From the NCBI RefSeq assembly GCF_020026305.1, contig NZ_CP075691.1:4278001-4342000 (forward strand): a DNA stretch of 64,000 nt, read 5' to 3'. Shown here piece by piece: positions 34,466 through 46,726 of this stretch. The position numbers and the translations under genes are program-made. Positions within the stretch are counted from its first letter, which is position 1. Every line of letters begins with the position of its first letter. The notes under the pieces were generated by a model. It was not told the origin of the DNA. It did no database searches and saw nothing but the letters and a program-made list of their open reading frames with translations. This DNA comes from Streptomyces sp. 135. Its GTDB lineage: Bacteria; Actinomycetota; Actinomycetes; Streptomycetales; Streptomycetaceae.

Positions 34466-34603
34466 TCAGGCGGACAGGCTGGCGCGACCCTTGCCACGAC
34501 GGTTCGCGAGAATCGCGCGGCCGGCGCGGGTGCGCATCCGCAGGCGGAAGCCGTGGGTCTTGGCACGACGGCGGTTGTTCGGCTGGAAGGTGCGCTTGCT
34601 CAC
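34466..34603 (-). CDS. rpmH: 50S ribosomal protein L34
   Basis: 45-residue large-subunit protein, MSKRTFQPNNRRRAKTHGFR onwards, ending GRASLSA. All L34 hallmark residues (KRTFQPNNRRR, HGFRLRMRTRAGRAI) are present. GTG start at 34601-34603. First gene of the leftward rpmH-rnpA-yidD-yidC-jag operon, divergent from dnaA. Confidence 0.97.
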   Translation of the reverse strand: MSKRTFQPNNRRRAKTHGFRLRMRTRAGRAILANRRGKGRASLSA

Positions 34604-34970
34604 TCGGGGGCTCCAGAAATGATCGTGTGGTGGCGGGACATCGCCTGGCTGTCACCGTGCGCCCACGAGAAGCTCGCGAATACGCACCGAGTGCACCGCT
34701 TCACAATCACAGATCGTGATCTTTGCCCATCGGAGGCAGGCGGCAGCAGCCATCGACAACTCGACCTGGTCACGGTACGCGGGGCTACGCCATCCGGTCA
34801 AACCGACCGTTGGAAGGGGACACTGTGCACAGCCTGTGGACAACAACTTGAACCGCAGCCGTCGCCCTGACTACCTTGGCTGAACTCCGATTCGTTCCCT
34901 TCCCCCTCCCCATCCCGATTTCCGTCCCAAGAACCACACCTTCGTGGGACCCCGTGAGAGAGCGTGCCCT
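34604..34970. promoter_or_regulatory. rpmH / dnaA divergent promoter region
   Basis: A 367-bp gap without genes. A DnaA box TTGTCCACA lies on the minus strand at 34835-34843, preceded by the near-palindromic TGTGCACAG at 34824. Just downstream a likely dnaA promoter is TTGAAC (34848-34853), 18-bp spacer, TACCTT (34872-34877). A possible rpmH promoter on the minus strand is TTGTGA with TATTCG near 34675-34705. The box next to the dnaA promoter fits dnaA autoregulation, as reported for Streptomyces. Confidence 0.6.
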
Positions 34971-36875
34971 GTGGCTGACGTACCTGCCGATCTTGCCGCA
35001 GTGTGGCCACATGTTCTGGAGCATCTGCTGGGTGAGGGGCGGGGCCAGGGCGTCGAGGCGAAGGACGAGCGGTGGCTCCGGAGCTGCCAGCCCTTGGCGC
35101 TCGTCGCCGACACCGCGCTGCTCGCCGTTCCGAACGAATTCGCCAAGGGCGTACTCGAAGGCCGCCTGGCGCCCGTGGTCAGCGAGACGCTGAGCCGCGA
35201 GTGCGGCCGTCCCATCCGCATCGCGATCACGGTCGACGATTCCGTCGGTGAACCCGCGGGCCCGCCGGCACCGCCGATCCAGCACCAGCAGTCGCACCAG
35301 CAGCGCTACGAAGAGCAGGAGCTGCCGTCGGCCTCCGGTCAGGGCCGCGAGTCGTACGAGAACTACGGGCGCCGCCCCTCGGACGAGCACCAGTCGGGCT
35401 CCCGGTCCGACCAGATGCCGTCCGCACGCCCCGCCTACCCGGACTACCAGCGCCCGGCCCCCGGCGCCTGGCCGCAGCACCAGGACGACTACGGCTGGCA
35501 GCAGCCGCGGCTCGGCTTCCCCGAGCGTGATCCGTACACCGGCCCGGTGCAGCAGCCGCAGCACGACTACCGCTCGCAGCCGCCGCAGGACCGCTCGCCG
35601 TACGACCAGCAGCGCTCCGAGCCGCAGGACCGGCGCGAGCGCCATGACATGCAGGACTCGTCCGGTGATCATCGCGACCACCGCGATCCTCGTGATCACC
35701 GCGACACCCGTGATCATCGCGGCAATGCCGGCCACGGCGGACACGGCGTGCACCGGGGCGGGCCCGTCGGCCCCACCTCGTCGAGCGGCGCTCCCGGCCC
35801 GCTGGCCGCGCAGCCGGCCCCCGCGACGGGTCCCGGCGAGCCGACCGCGCGGCTGAACCCCAAGTACCTCTTCGACACCTTCGTCATCGGCGCGTCCAAC
35901 CGCTTCGCGCACGCGGCCGCGGTGGCTGTCGCCGAGGCGCCGGCGAAGGCGTACAACCCCCTCTTCATCTATGGGGAGTCGGGTCTCGGCAAAACGCACC
36001 TGCTGCACGCGATCGGGCACTACGCCCGCAGCCTGTACCCCGGCACGCGCGTGCGCTACGTGAGCTCCGAGGAGTTCACCAACGAGTTCATCAACTCCAT
36101 CCGCGACGGTAAGGGCGACAGCTTCCGCAAGCGCTACCGCGAGATGGACATCCTGCTGGTCGACGACATCCAGTTCCTCGCGGACAAGGAGTCGACACAG
36201 GAGGAGTTCTTCCACACCTTCAATACGCTCCACAACGCGAACAAGCAGATCGTGCTCTCCAGTGACCGGCCGCCCAAGCAGCTGGTCACCCTGGAGGACC
36301 GGCTGCGCAACCGCTTCGAGTGGGGGCTGATCACCGACGTCCAGCCGCCCGAGCTGGAGACGCGTATCGCGATCCTCCGTAAGAAGGCGGTGCAGGAGCA
36401 GCTCAACGCCCCGCCGGAGGTCCTCGAATTCATCGCGTCGCGGATCTCGCGGAACATCCGTGAGCTGGAGGGCGCGCTGATCCGCGTCACGGCCTTCGCG
36501 TCCCTGAACCGGCAGCCCGTGGATCTGGGGCTGACCGAGATCGTCCTCAAGGACCTGATCCCGGGCGGTGAGGACGCGGCCCCGGAGATCACGGCGCCGG
36601 CCATCATGGCCGCGACCGCCGACTACTTCGGGCTCACGGTGGACGACCTGTGCGGGTCCTCGCGCAGCCGGGTCCTGGTGACCGCCCGCCAGATCGCCAT
36701 GTACCTCTGCCGCGAGCTGACCGACCTGTCCCTGCCGAAGATCGGGGCGCAGTTCGGCGGCCGCGACCATACGACCGTCATGCACGCGGACCGCAAGATC
36801 CGCGCACTGATGGCCGAGCGGCGCTCCATCTACAACCAGGTCACGGAGCTCACCAACCGCATCAAGAACGGCTGA
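34971..36875 (+). CDS. dnaA: Chromosomal replication initiator protein DnaA
   Basis: 634-residue AAA+ initiator that melts oriC. Domain I: VADVPADLAAVWPHVLEHLL to about residue 85. Domain II is very long (about 90-290), rich in Gln, Arg, Asp and Tyr, with DHRD repeats, as is typical of Streptomyces. Domain III: Walker A in IYGESGLGKTHLLHAIGHYA (about 330-345), Walker B in MDILLVDDIQFLADKES. Domain IV: RQIAMYLCRELTDLSLPKIG and the DNA-binding signature GGRDHTTVMHADRKI (about 597-611). GTG 34971 matches the family start. A terminator at 36899-36936 separates it from oriC. Confidence 0.98.
   Translation: MADVPADLAAVWPHVLEHLLGEGRGQGVEAKDERWLRSCQPLALVADTALLAVPNEFAKGVLEGRLAPVVSETLSRECGRPIRIAITVDDSVGEPAGPPAPPIQHQQSHQQRYEEQELPSASGQGRESYENYGRRPSDEHQSGSRSDQMPSARPAYPDYQRPAPGAWPQHQDDYGWQQPRLGFPERDPYTGPVQQPQHDYRSQPPQDRSPYDQQRSEPQDRRERHDMQDSSGDHRDHRDPRDHRDTRDHRGNAGHGGHGVHRGGPVGPTSSSGAPGPLAAQPAPATGPGEPTARLNPKYLFDTFVIGASNRFAHAAAVAVAEAPAKAYNPLFIYGESGLGKTHLLHAIGHYARSLYPGTRVRYVSSEEFTNEFINSIRDGKGDSFRKRYREMDILLVDDIQFLADKESTQEEFFHTFNTLHNANKQIVLSSDRPPKQLVTLEDRLRNRFEWGLITDVQPPELETRIAILRKKAVQEQLNAPPEVLEFIASRISRNIRELEGALIRVTAFASLNRQPVDLGLTEIVLKDLIPGGEDAAPEITAPAIMAATADYFGLTVDDLCGSSRSRVLVTARQIAMYLCRELTDLSLPKIGAQFGGRDHTTVMHADRKIRALMAERRSIYNQVTELTNRIKNG
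35667..35721 (+). repeat. In-frame DHRD repeats in dnaA domain II
   Basis: Short tandem units around GATCATCGCGAC / GATCACCGCGAC encode DHRDHRDPRDHRDTRDHRG in the disordered linker. Confidence 0.8.
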
Positions 36876-36898
36876 CAGCCGCCCAGACACATCGCTGA

Positions 36899-36936
36899 GG
36901 GCGCCCCGGGATACGAACTCCCCGGGGCGCCCTTTT
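36899..36936 (+). terminator. dnaA terminator
   Basis: 12-bp perfect stem GGGCGCCCCGGG, 10-base loop, then TTTT, 24 bp past the dnaA stop. It shields oriC from dnaA transcription. Confidence 0.9.
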
Positions 36937-37864
36937 CGTCGCCCACGCGCGCGTGGAGCCGGTTTTCCCGCCGTGAGGGCGGTCTCGGGCAGGCCCCGAA
37001 GCCCGGTTTTCGGTCCTGGGGGCGTGCGTGGAGGCCCTCGCAACCGCACGGAGTCCTCGTACGACAGGCCCCCGGTGTTCGATTTCCCCTGTTCAGGCGG
37101 GGGTTCTCCACAGATGTTCGAACTTTTTCGCTTCCACACCCTGGGGACTGGAAAGTTGTCCAGACGCTGTCCACAGGGGACGCTGCTGAGGGATCATCAG
37201 GCCAGGTCAGCTGGTTGTGGATTCGTGGACGAAGACTCTCCACAGGCTGTGGATGAATTTTTCGTCCACAGGGTGTGCATGACGTTGTCCACCGCCGGCC
37301 CACAGGCTCAGGCTTGTTGTCCCCAGCTTTCCGTGGCTTCTCCACACGGCCGTCCACTGTTCGGCAACGCGACGCGCCCCCTCACCGGGTCGAGTGAAAG
37401 GCGTCACACCAAGGTGCGTGGTTGGCCTGTGGGGAAGGTGGGTAAAGCTGGGGACAGCGCTGGGGAGAAGTGACCCCTGCCTGTGCATCGGGTGTGCAGA
37501 ACTTTCCCCCGTCCACAGAAACCCCCGGTTGTCCACGGGTGCCGCCCACAGGCGCAGTGGATAAAAAACCGGTGCTGACCAGCGCTTTCACGGTTATCCA
37601 CGGTTTCCACAGCCCCTACTACTACTCCCAACTAGAGAGTCCGGGGAATTCGTTTGGAAGTGGGGCCTGTGCACAACTCGCTCTCCGGAGCTCCGACGCC
37701 GCTCGCCGCGACTTGACCCCGACGGGCACCGACTGTCAGTGCGGTGCGTCAGACTGGACCCCGGTGTCCTTCCCACGGCATGGCTGAGAGACACCGAGTC
37801 AGACGACGAGGGCCACAGGCCCAGCGGGCGAGAGCAGCCAGCAACAGCAGGAGGGCGGCTTACG
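36937..37864. other. Chromosomal origin of replication oriC
   Basis: A 928-bp non-coding gap between dnaA and dnaN with a dense set of DnaA-box-like 9-mers in both directions. Plus-strand examples: TTCTCCACA 37104 and 37338, CTGTCCACA 37167, CTCTCCACA 37236, TCGTCCACA 37262, TTGTCCACC 37285, CCGTCCACA 37509, TTGTCCACG 37529, TTATCCACG 37594, GTTTCCACA 37603. Minus-strand: GAATCCACA 37216-37224, TCATCCACA 37248-37256, TTCCCCACA 37428-37436, TTATCCACT 37556-37564. About 14-17 sites between 37104 and 37611 fit the Streptomyces oriC. A dnaN promoter must lie at the right end. Confidence 0.95.
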
Positions 37865-38995
37865 GTGAAGATCCGGGTTGAACGCGACGTACTCGCGGAG
37901 GCGGTGGCCTGGGCGGCGCGCAGCCTCCCGGCCCGGCCGCCTGCGCCCGTCCTCGCAGGCCTGCTGCTGAAGGCCGAGGAAGGCGCACTGAGCCTGTCGA
38001 GCTTCGACTACGAGGTCTCGGCGCGCGTCTCGGTGGACGCGGAGGTGGACGAAGAGGGCACGGTCCTCGTGTCCGGCCGCCTGCTCGCGGACATCTGCCG
38101 CGCGCTCCCCAACCGCCCGGTGGAGATCTCCACAGACGGTGTACGGGCGACGGTGGTCTGCGGCTCCTCGCGCTTCACACTCCACACGCTTCCTGTGGAG
38201 GAGTACCCCGCGCTGCCGCAGATGCCGACCGCGACGGGCACCGTCCCCGGCGAGGTCTTCGCTTCGGCCGCCGCTCAGGTGGCCATTGCCGCGGGCCGCG
38301 ACGACACGCTGCCCGTGCTGACCGGCGTACGCATCGAGATCGAGGGCGACACGGTCACCCTCGCCTCCACCGACCGCTACCGCTTCGCGGTCCGCGAGTT
38401 CCTGTGGAAGCCGGAGAACCCGGACGCGTCCGCGGTCGCCCTGGTGCCCGCCAAGACGCTCCTGGACACCGCCAAGGCGCTCACGAGCGGCGACACGGTC
38501 ACCCTGGCCCTGTCCGGCTCGGGCGCGGGCGAGGGCCTCATCGGTTTCGAGGGCGCGGGCCGGCGGACGACCACGCGTCTCCTCGAGGGCGACCTGCCGA
38601 AGTACCGCACGCTGTTCCCGACCGAGTTCAACTCGGTCGCCGTGATCGAGACCGCCCCCTTCGTGGAGGCCGTCAAGCGTGTGGCCCTGGTCGCCGAGCG
38701 GAACACCCCGGTGCGGCTCAGCTTCGAGCAGGGCGTGCTCATCCTGGAGGCGGGCTCCAGCGACGACGCACAGGCTGTGGAAAGGGTCGACGCCCAGCTG
38801 GACGGCGACGACATCTCCATCGCCTTCAACCCGACGTTCCTGCTGGACGGCCTGAGCGCGATCGACTCGCCGGTCGCCCAGCTGTCGTTCACGACCTCCA
38901 CGAAGCCCGCGCTGCTGAGCGGCAGGCCGGCGGTGGACGCCGAGGCGGACGAGGCCTACAAGTACCTGATCATGCCTGTACGTCTGAGCGGCTGA
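37865..38995 (+). CDS. dnaN: DNA polymerase III beta subunit (sliding clamp)
   Basis: 376-residue ring protein that tethers polymerase to DNA. It begins VKIRVERDVLAEAVAWAARS and has three similar domains; landmarks are LPVLTGVRIEIEGDTVTLAS and the C-terminal hydrophobic pocket ending YKYLIMPVRLSG. GTG 37865 follows GCAGGAGGG. First gene of the rightward run from oriC. Confidence 0.98.
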   Translation: MKIRVERDVLAEAVAWAARSLPARPPAPVLAGLLLKAEEGALSLSSFDYEVSARVSVDAEVDEEGTVLVSGRLLADICRALPNRPVEISTDGVRATVVCGSSRFTLHTLPVEEYPALPQMPTATGTVPGEVFASAAAQVAIAAGRDDTLPVLTGVRIEIEGDTVTLASTDRYRFAVREFLWKPENPDASAVALVPAKTLLDTAKALTSGDTVTLALSGSGAGEGLIGFEGAGRRTTTRLLEGDLPKYRTLFPTEFNSVAVIETAPFVEAVKRVALVAERNTPVRLSFEQGVLILEAGSSDDAQAVERVDAQLDGDDISIAFNPTFLLDGLSAIDSPVAQLSFTTSTKPALLSGRPAVDAEADEAYKYLIMPVRLSG

Positions 38996-39084
38996 GCCCA
39001 CAGGTGTGTGCGTGCGTCCGGGCGTAGGCTCGGACGCAGGTACGAAAGTGCCGTAACGCCACCTCGCTAGTGAAGGAACCTCTG

Positions 39085-39969
39085 ATGGAGCTCGGTCTCG
39101 TCGGCCTCGGCAAGATGGGCGGCAACATGCGCGAGCGCATCCGCCGCGCAGGTCACACCGTCATCGGATACGACCGCAACCCGGACCTCGCGGATGTCCC
39201 CAGCCTCGAAGAGCTCGTGGGCAAACTGAAGGGCCCGCGCGTGGTGTGGGTGATGGTCCCGGCCGGGGCCGCGACCCAGTCCACCATCGACGAGCTGTCC
39301 GAGCTGCTGCAGCCCGGCGACGTCGTCGTGGACGGCGGCAACTCTCGCTGGACGGACGACGAGAAGCACGCCGAGGAGCTGAAGGCCAAGGGCATCGGCT
39401 TCGTCGACTGCGGCGTCTCCGGCGGCGTCTGGGGCCTGAAGAACGGCTACGCCCTGATGTACGGCGGCGACAAGGACGACGTCGCCAAGGTGCAGCCGAT
39501 CTTCGACGCCCTCAAGCCCGAGGGTGACTTCGGCTCCGTGCACGCGGGCAAGGTCGGTGCGGGCCACTTCGCGAAGATGGTCCACAACGGCATCGAGTAC
39601 GCGATGATGCAGGCCTACGCCGAGGGCTGGGAGCTCCTGGAGAAGGTCGACTCGGTCACGGACGTCCGTGAGGTCTTCCGCTCCTGGCAGGAGGGCACGG
39701 TCATCCGTTCCTGGCTGCTCGACCTCGCGGTCAACGCCCTGGACGACGACGAGCACCTGGAGAAGCTGCGCGGCTTCGCGCAGGACTCCGGCGAGGGCCG
39801 CTGGACCGTCGAGGCGGCCATCGACAACGCCGTGCCGCTGCCCGCGATCACGGCCTCGCTCTTCGCGCGGTTCGCCTCGCGCCAGGACGACTCCCCGCAG
39901 ATGAAGATGATCGCCGCGCTGCGCAACCAGTTCGGCGGCCACGCGGTCGAGTCCAAGAGCGAGCACTGA
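39085..39969 (+). CDS. gnd: 6-phosphogluconate dehydrogenase, decarboxylating (short form)
   Basis: 294-residue enzyme of the pentose phosphate pathway, 6-phosphogluconate to ribulose 5-phosphate. NAD(P) motif ELGLVGLGKMGGNMRERIRR (about 2-21), substrate motifs VVDGGNSRWTDDEKHAEELK and DCGVSGGVWGLKNGYALMYG, and catalytic VGAGHFAKMVHNGIEYAMMQ. The short length marks the GndA/YqeC-like class that is often NAD-dependent. ATG 39085 follows AAGGAA. Its place between dnaN and recF is conserved in Streptomyces. Confidence 0.93.
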   Translation: MELGLVGLGKMGGNMRERIRRAGHTVIGYDRNPDLADVPSLEELVGKLKGPRVVWVMVPAGAATQSTIDELSELLQPGDVVVDGGNSRWTDDEKHAEELKAKGIGFVDCGVSGGVWGLKNGYALMYGGDKDDVAKVQPIFDALKPEGDFGSVHAGKVGAGHFAKMVHNGIEYAMMQAYAEGWELLEKVDSVTDVREVFRSWQEGTVIRSWLLDLAVNALDDDEHLEKLRGFAQDSGEGRWTVEAAIDNAVPLPAITASLFARFASRQDDSPQMKMIAALRNQFGGHAVESKSEH

Positions 39970-40049
39970 TCCACAGCCTGTGCACGACCCCGGCGGTTGT
40001 GCACAGGCCTCAAGCAAGTGAAGTAGGCCGGGGGAGGTCGGCGCACACC

Positions 40050-41171
40050 ATGCACGTCACGCATCTGTCGCTGGCCGACTTCCGCTCGTACGCCCGGGTC
40101 GAGGTCCCGCTCGACCCGGGCGTCACCGCTTTCGTGGGGCCCAACGGCCAGGGCAAGACCAACCTCGTCGAGGCCGTCGGCTATCTCGCCACGCTCGGCA
40201 GCCACCGGGTCTCCTCCGACGCCCCCCTGGTGCGCATGGGCGCGGAGCGGGCCGTCATCAGGGCCAATGTCCGCCAGGGCGAGCGCCAGCAGCTCATCGA
40301 GCTCGAACTCAATCCGGGCAAGGCGAACCGCGCCCGCATCAACCGTTCCTCGCAGGTCAGGCCGCGGGACGTGCTCGGGATCGTCCGTACGGTGCTGTTC
40401 GCGCCCGAGGATCTCGCGCTCATCAAGGGCGACCCCGGCGAGCGGCGGCGCTTCCTGGACGAGCTGATCACCGCGCGCTCCCCGCGCATGGCCGGCGTCC
40501 GGTCCGACTACGACCGCGTCCTCAAACAGCGCAACACCCTCCTGAAATCGGCCGCCCTCGCCCGGCGCCACGGCGGGCGCTCCATGGACCTGTCCACGCT
40601 CGACGTCTGGGACCAGCACCTCGCGCGCGCGGGCGCCGAGCTGCTGGCGCAGCGGCTCGACCTGATCTCGGCGCTCCAGCCGCTGGCCGACAAGGCGTAC
40701 GAACAGCTCGCCCCCGGCGGCGGCCCGGTCGCCCTGGAGTACAAGCCGTCCGCGCCCGGCGAAGGCCACACGCGCGAGGCGCTGTACGAGCAGCTGAGAG
40801 CCGCTCTCGAAGAGGCGCGCAAGCAGGAGATCGAGCGCGGCGTGACCTTGGTCGGCCCGCACCGCGACGACCTGCTGCTCAAGCTCGGCCAGCTCCCCGC
40901 GAAGGGGTACGCGAGCCACGGCGAGTCCTGGTCGTACGCCCTGGCGCTGCGCCTGGCCTCGTACGACCTGCTCAGGGCCGAGGGCAACGAACCGGTGCTG
41001 GTGCTGGACGACGTCTTCGCGGAGCTCGACGCGCGCCGCAGGGAGCGGCTCGCGGAGCTGGTGGCGCCCGGCGAGCAGGTGCTGGTCACGGCCGCGGTCG
41101 ACGACGACGTCCCGGGCGTGCTCTCCGGCGTGAGGTACGCGGTGGCGGATGGCGTCGTGGAGCGCGTATGA
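40050..41171 (+). CDS. recF: DNA replication and repair protein RecF
   Basis: 373-residue SMC-like ATPase that helps load RecA at gaps. Walker A VGPNGQGKTNLVEAVGYLAT (about 29-48), signature region SHGESWSYALALRLASYDLL, Walker B NEPVLVLDDVFAELDARRR (about 314-332). ATG 40050 follows GGGGGAGG. Its stop overlaps the start of the dciA-like gene by 4 bp. Confidence 0.97.
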   Translation: MHVTHLSLADFRSYARVEVPLDPGVTAFVGPNGQGKTNLVEAVGYLATLGSHRVSSDAPLVRMGAERAVIRANVRQGERQQLIELELNPGKANRARINRSSQVRPRDVLGIVRTVLFAPEDLALIKGDPGERRRFLDELITARSPRMAGVRSDYDRVLKQRNTLLKSAALARRHGGRSMDLSTLDVWDQHLARAGAELLAQRLDLISALQPLADKAYEQLAPGGGPVALEYKPSAPGEGHTREALYEQLRAALEEARKQEIERGVTLVGPHRDDLLLKLGQLPAKGYASHGESWSYALALRLASYDLLRAEGNEPVLVLDDVFAELDARRRERLAELVAPGEQVLVTAAVDDDVPGVLSGVRYAVADGVVERV

Positions 41172-41719
41172 GCGCCGAGGAGCCCGCCAAGGGCGATGCC
41201 AAGGGGCCGCAGAAGACGCCCGAGCCCTCCGGCGTCGACCTGGCCCGGGTCGCCCTGCGCGCCGCCAAGGAACAGGCACGCGCGCGTGGGGACGCCGCTC
41301 AGCAGAAGAAGCAGGCCCGCCGTGGCGGCCTGCGGTCCGGCGCGCGCGCCGACGGCCGTGATCCGCTGCCGCTCGGCTCCGCCATCAACCGGCTGATCAC
41401 CGAGCGCGGCTGGGAGACGCCCGCCGCGGTCGGCGGGGTCATGGGCCGCTGGCCGCAGATCGTCGGCGACGACCTGGCCAAGCACTGCGTCCCGCAGAAG
41501 TACGACGAGGACGAGCGCATCCTTACTGTGCAGTGCGACTCGACGGCCTGGGCGACGCAGCTGCGCCTGATGGCCCCGCAGCTGGTCGCCCGCCTGAACG
41601 AAGACCTGGGCCACGGCACCGTGCGCCTCATCAAGGTGCTCGGCCCCGGAGGCCCCCCGCGCCGCTTCGGACCCTTGCGCGCCCCGGGCAGCACGGGCCC
41701 CGGCGACACCTACGGCTGA
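41168..41719 (+). CDS. DciA-like DUF721 protein
   Basis: 183 residues. After a basic disordered start (about 1-65), the DUF721 domain covers about 70-160: GSAINRLITERGWETPAAVG, VMGRWPQIVGDDLAKHCVPQ, LTVQCDSTAWATQLRLMAPQ. DUF721 proteins include DciA, the ancestral loader or operator of DnaB helicase. ATGA overlap with recF shows coupling. In Streptomyces this gene always lies between recF and gyrB. Confidence 0.9.
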   Translation: MSAEEPAKGDAKGPQKTPEPSGVDLARVALRAAKEQARARGDAAQQKKQARRGGLRSGARADGRDPLPLGSAINRLITERGWETPAAVGGVMGRWPQIVGDDLAKHCVPQKYDEDERILTVQCDSTAWATQLRLMAPQLVARLNEDLGHGTVRLIKVLGPGGPPRRFGPLRAPGSTGPGDTYG

Positions 41720-42018
41720 GACCGCCGGCGACGGTTGCTGGGGGTTGACGGCTCGAAGCGCTGAGTGCCGCTGTGAGCCCTCTGGAGCCCCGTTCCGCAT
41801 ATGGGGAGTCGGCCGAGTCCGGTTCAGGGCGGCACATGAGGACTCAGGTACCGGCAAGCCCCCATCAATGTCAGTGCTACCGGTAGACTGGAAGCTAATC
41901 CCGCCCCACCTGTGGGACGCACCGAGCAACGCTGACTAGGGCTTACCGAACAAACACGCCGCAGCCGCTCCGGCCACCGCCGGGAGCTTGGCTTGTGCTG
42001 TGCCAGAAAGGGCGCTTC

Positions 42019-44064
42019 GTGGCCGATTCCGGCAACCCCAACGAGAACATCCAGTCCACCGCCGCCGGCGAGAACGTCGAGGCACCGCCCTCGTACGACG
42101 CCAGCGCGATCACCGTCCTCGAGGGTCTGGACGCGGTCCGCAAGCGACCCGGCATGTACATCGGCTCGACCGGTGAGCGTGGCCTGCACCACCTGGTGCA
42201 GGAAGTCGTGGACAACTCCGTGGACGAGGCCCTCGCCGGCCACGCGGACACGATCGACGTCACGATCCTCGCCGACGGCGGCGTGCGCGTGATCGACAAC
42301 GGCCGTGGCATCCCGGTGGGCATCCACCCCGTCGAGAAGAAGCCGGCCGTCGAGGTCGTGCTCACCGTGCTGCACGCGGGCGGCAAGTTCGGCGGTGGCG
42401 GGTACGCCGTCTCCGGTGGTCTGCACGGCGTCGGTGTCTCCGTGGTGAACGCGCTGTCCACCAAGCTCGCCGTCGAGATCAAGACGGACGGCTACCGCTG
42501 GACGCAGGACTACAAGAGCGGCGCCCCCACCGCACCGCTCGAGCGGCACGAGGCCACCAGCGAGACCGGCACCACGGTGACGTTCTGGGCCGACCCCGAG
42601 ATCTTCGAGACCACCGTGTACTCCTTCGAGACGCTCGCGCGGCGTTTCCAGGAGATGGCGTTCCTCAACAAGGGTTTGACCATCAAACTCACTGATGAGC
42701 GCGAGTCGGCGAAGGCCACGGTGGGTGCGGACTCCCCCGAGGCGACCGACGACGAGGCCCCCGAGGCCCGCACGGTCACGTACCACTACGAAGGCGGCAT
42801 CGTCGACTTCGTGAAGTACCTCAACTCCCGCAAGGGTGAGGTCATCCACCCGACCGTCATCGACGTCGAGGCCGAGGACAAGGAGCGCCTGCTCTCGGTC
42901 GAGATCGCGATGCAGTGGAACTCGCAGTACACGGAGGGCGTGTACTCCTTCGCGAACACGATCCACACGCACGAGGGCGGTACGCACGAAGAGGGTTTCA
43001 GGGCCGCGTTGACGGGCCTGGTGAACCGTTACGCGCGCGAGAAGAAGCTGCTGCGCGAGAAGGACGACAACCTCACGGGTGAGGACGTCCGCGAGGGTCT
43101 GACCGCGATCATCTCGGTGAAGCTGGGCGAGCCCCAGTTCGAGGGCCAGACGAAGACCAAGCTGGGCAACACGGAGGCGAAGACCTTCGTGCAGAAGGTC
43201 GTCCACGAGCACCTCACGGACTGGTTCGACCGCAACCCCAACGAGGCCGCGGACATCATCCGCAAGGGCATCCAGGCCGCCACGGCCCGGGTCGCCGCCC
43301 GTAAGGCGCGCGACCTGACCCGCCGCAAGGGCCTGCTGGAGACCGCCTCCCTGCCGGGCAAGCTGAGCGACTGCCAGTCGAACGACCCGACGAAGTGCGA
43401 GATCTTCATCGTCGAGGGTGACTCCGCCGGTGGTTCGGCGAAGTCCGGCCGCGACCCGATGTACCAGGCGATCCTGCCCATCCGAGGCAAGATCCTGAAC
43501 GTCGAGAAGGCGCGCGTCGACAAGATCCTGCACAACCAGGAGGTCCAGGCCCTCATCTCGGCCTTCGGCACCGGTGTGCACGAGGACTTCGACATCGAGA
43601 AGCTCCGCTATCACAAGATCATCCTGATGGCGGACGCCGACGTCGACGGCCAGCACATCAACACGCTGCTCCTGACGTTCCTCTTCCGCTTCATGCGGCC
43701 GCTGGTCGAGCACGGGCACATCTACCTGTCGCGCCCGCCCCTGTTCAAGATCAAGTGGTCGCGGGACGACTTCCAGTACGCGTACTCCGACCGCGAGCGC
43801 GACGCCCTGATCGAGCTCGGCCGCCAGGCCGGCAAGCGCATCAGGGACGACTCGGTCCAGCGCTTCAAGGGCCTCGGCGAGATGAACGCCGAGGAGCTGC
43901 GCATCACGACGATGGACCAGGAACACCGCGTGCTCGGCCAGGTCACCCTGGACGACGCGGCACAGGCCGACGACCTCTTCTCGGTGCTGATGGGAGAGGA
44001 CGTCGAGGCACGGCGCTCGTTCATCCAGCGCAATGCCAAGGACGTTCGCTTCCTCGACATCTGA
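42019..44064 (+). CDS. gyrB: DNA gyrase subunit B
   Basis: 681-residue ATPase subunit of gyrase. GHKL ATPase: VVDNSVDEALAGHADTIDVT, DNGRGIPVGIHP, GGLHGVGVSVVNALS. TOPRIM: FIVEGDSAGGSAKSGRDPMY (about 463-482) and LMADADVDGQHINTLLLTF (about 537-555). The C-terminal QRFKGLGEMNAEEL is standard. GTG 42019 follows AAAGGG; an upstream GTG at 41995 is less likely. The 299-bp gap upstream has TAGACT at 41884-41889 as a possible -10. gyrA follows 43 bp downstream. Confidence 0.98.
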   Translation: MADSGNPNENIQSTAAGENVEAPPSYDASAITVLEGLDAVRKRPGMYIGSTGERGLHHLVQEVVDNSVDEALAGHADTIDVTILADGGVRVIDNGRGIPVGIHPVEKKPAVEVVLTVLHAGGKFGGGGYAVSGGLHGVGVSVVNALSTKLAVEIKTDGYRWTQDYKSGAPTAPLERHEATSETGTTVTFWADPEIFETTVYSFETLARRFQEMAFLNKGLTIKLTDERESAKATVGADSPEATDDEAPEARTVTYHYEGGIVDFVKYLNSRKGEVIHPTVIDVEAEDKERLLSVEIAMQWNSQYTEGVYSFANTIHTHEGGTHEEGFRAALTGLVNRYAREKKLLREKDDNLTGEDVREGLTAIISVKLGEPQFEGQTKTKLGNTEAKTFVQKVVHEHLTDWFDRNPNEAADIIRKGIQAATARVAARKARDLTRRKGLLETASLPGKLSDCQSNDPTKCEIFIVEGDSAGGSAKSGRDPMYQAILPIRGKILNVEKARVDKILHNQEVQALISAFGTGVHEDFDIEKLRYHKIILMADADVDGQHINTLLLTFLFRFMRPLVEHGHIYLSRPPLFKIKWSRDDFQYAYSDRERDALIELGRQAGKRIRDDSVQRFKGLGEMNAEELRITTMDQEHRVLGQVTLDDAAQADDLFSVLMGEDVEARRSFIQRNAKDVRFLDI

Positions 44065-44107
44065 GTCGGCCCGTACAAGCCGCACCTCGAAAGGACTTTG
44101 ACCAGCA

Positions 44108-46711
<2,604 letters not shown>

Positions 46712-46726
46712 CGCGAGGAGTGAGTC

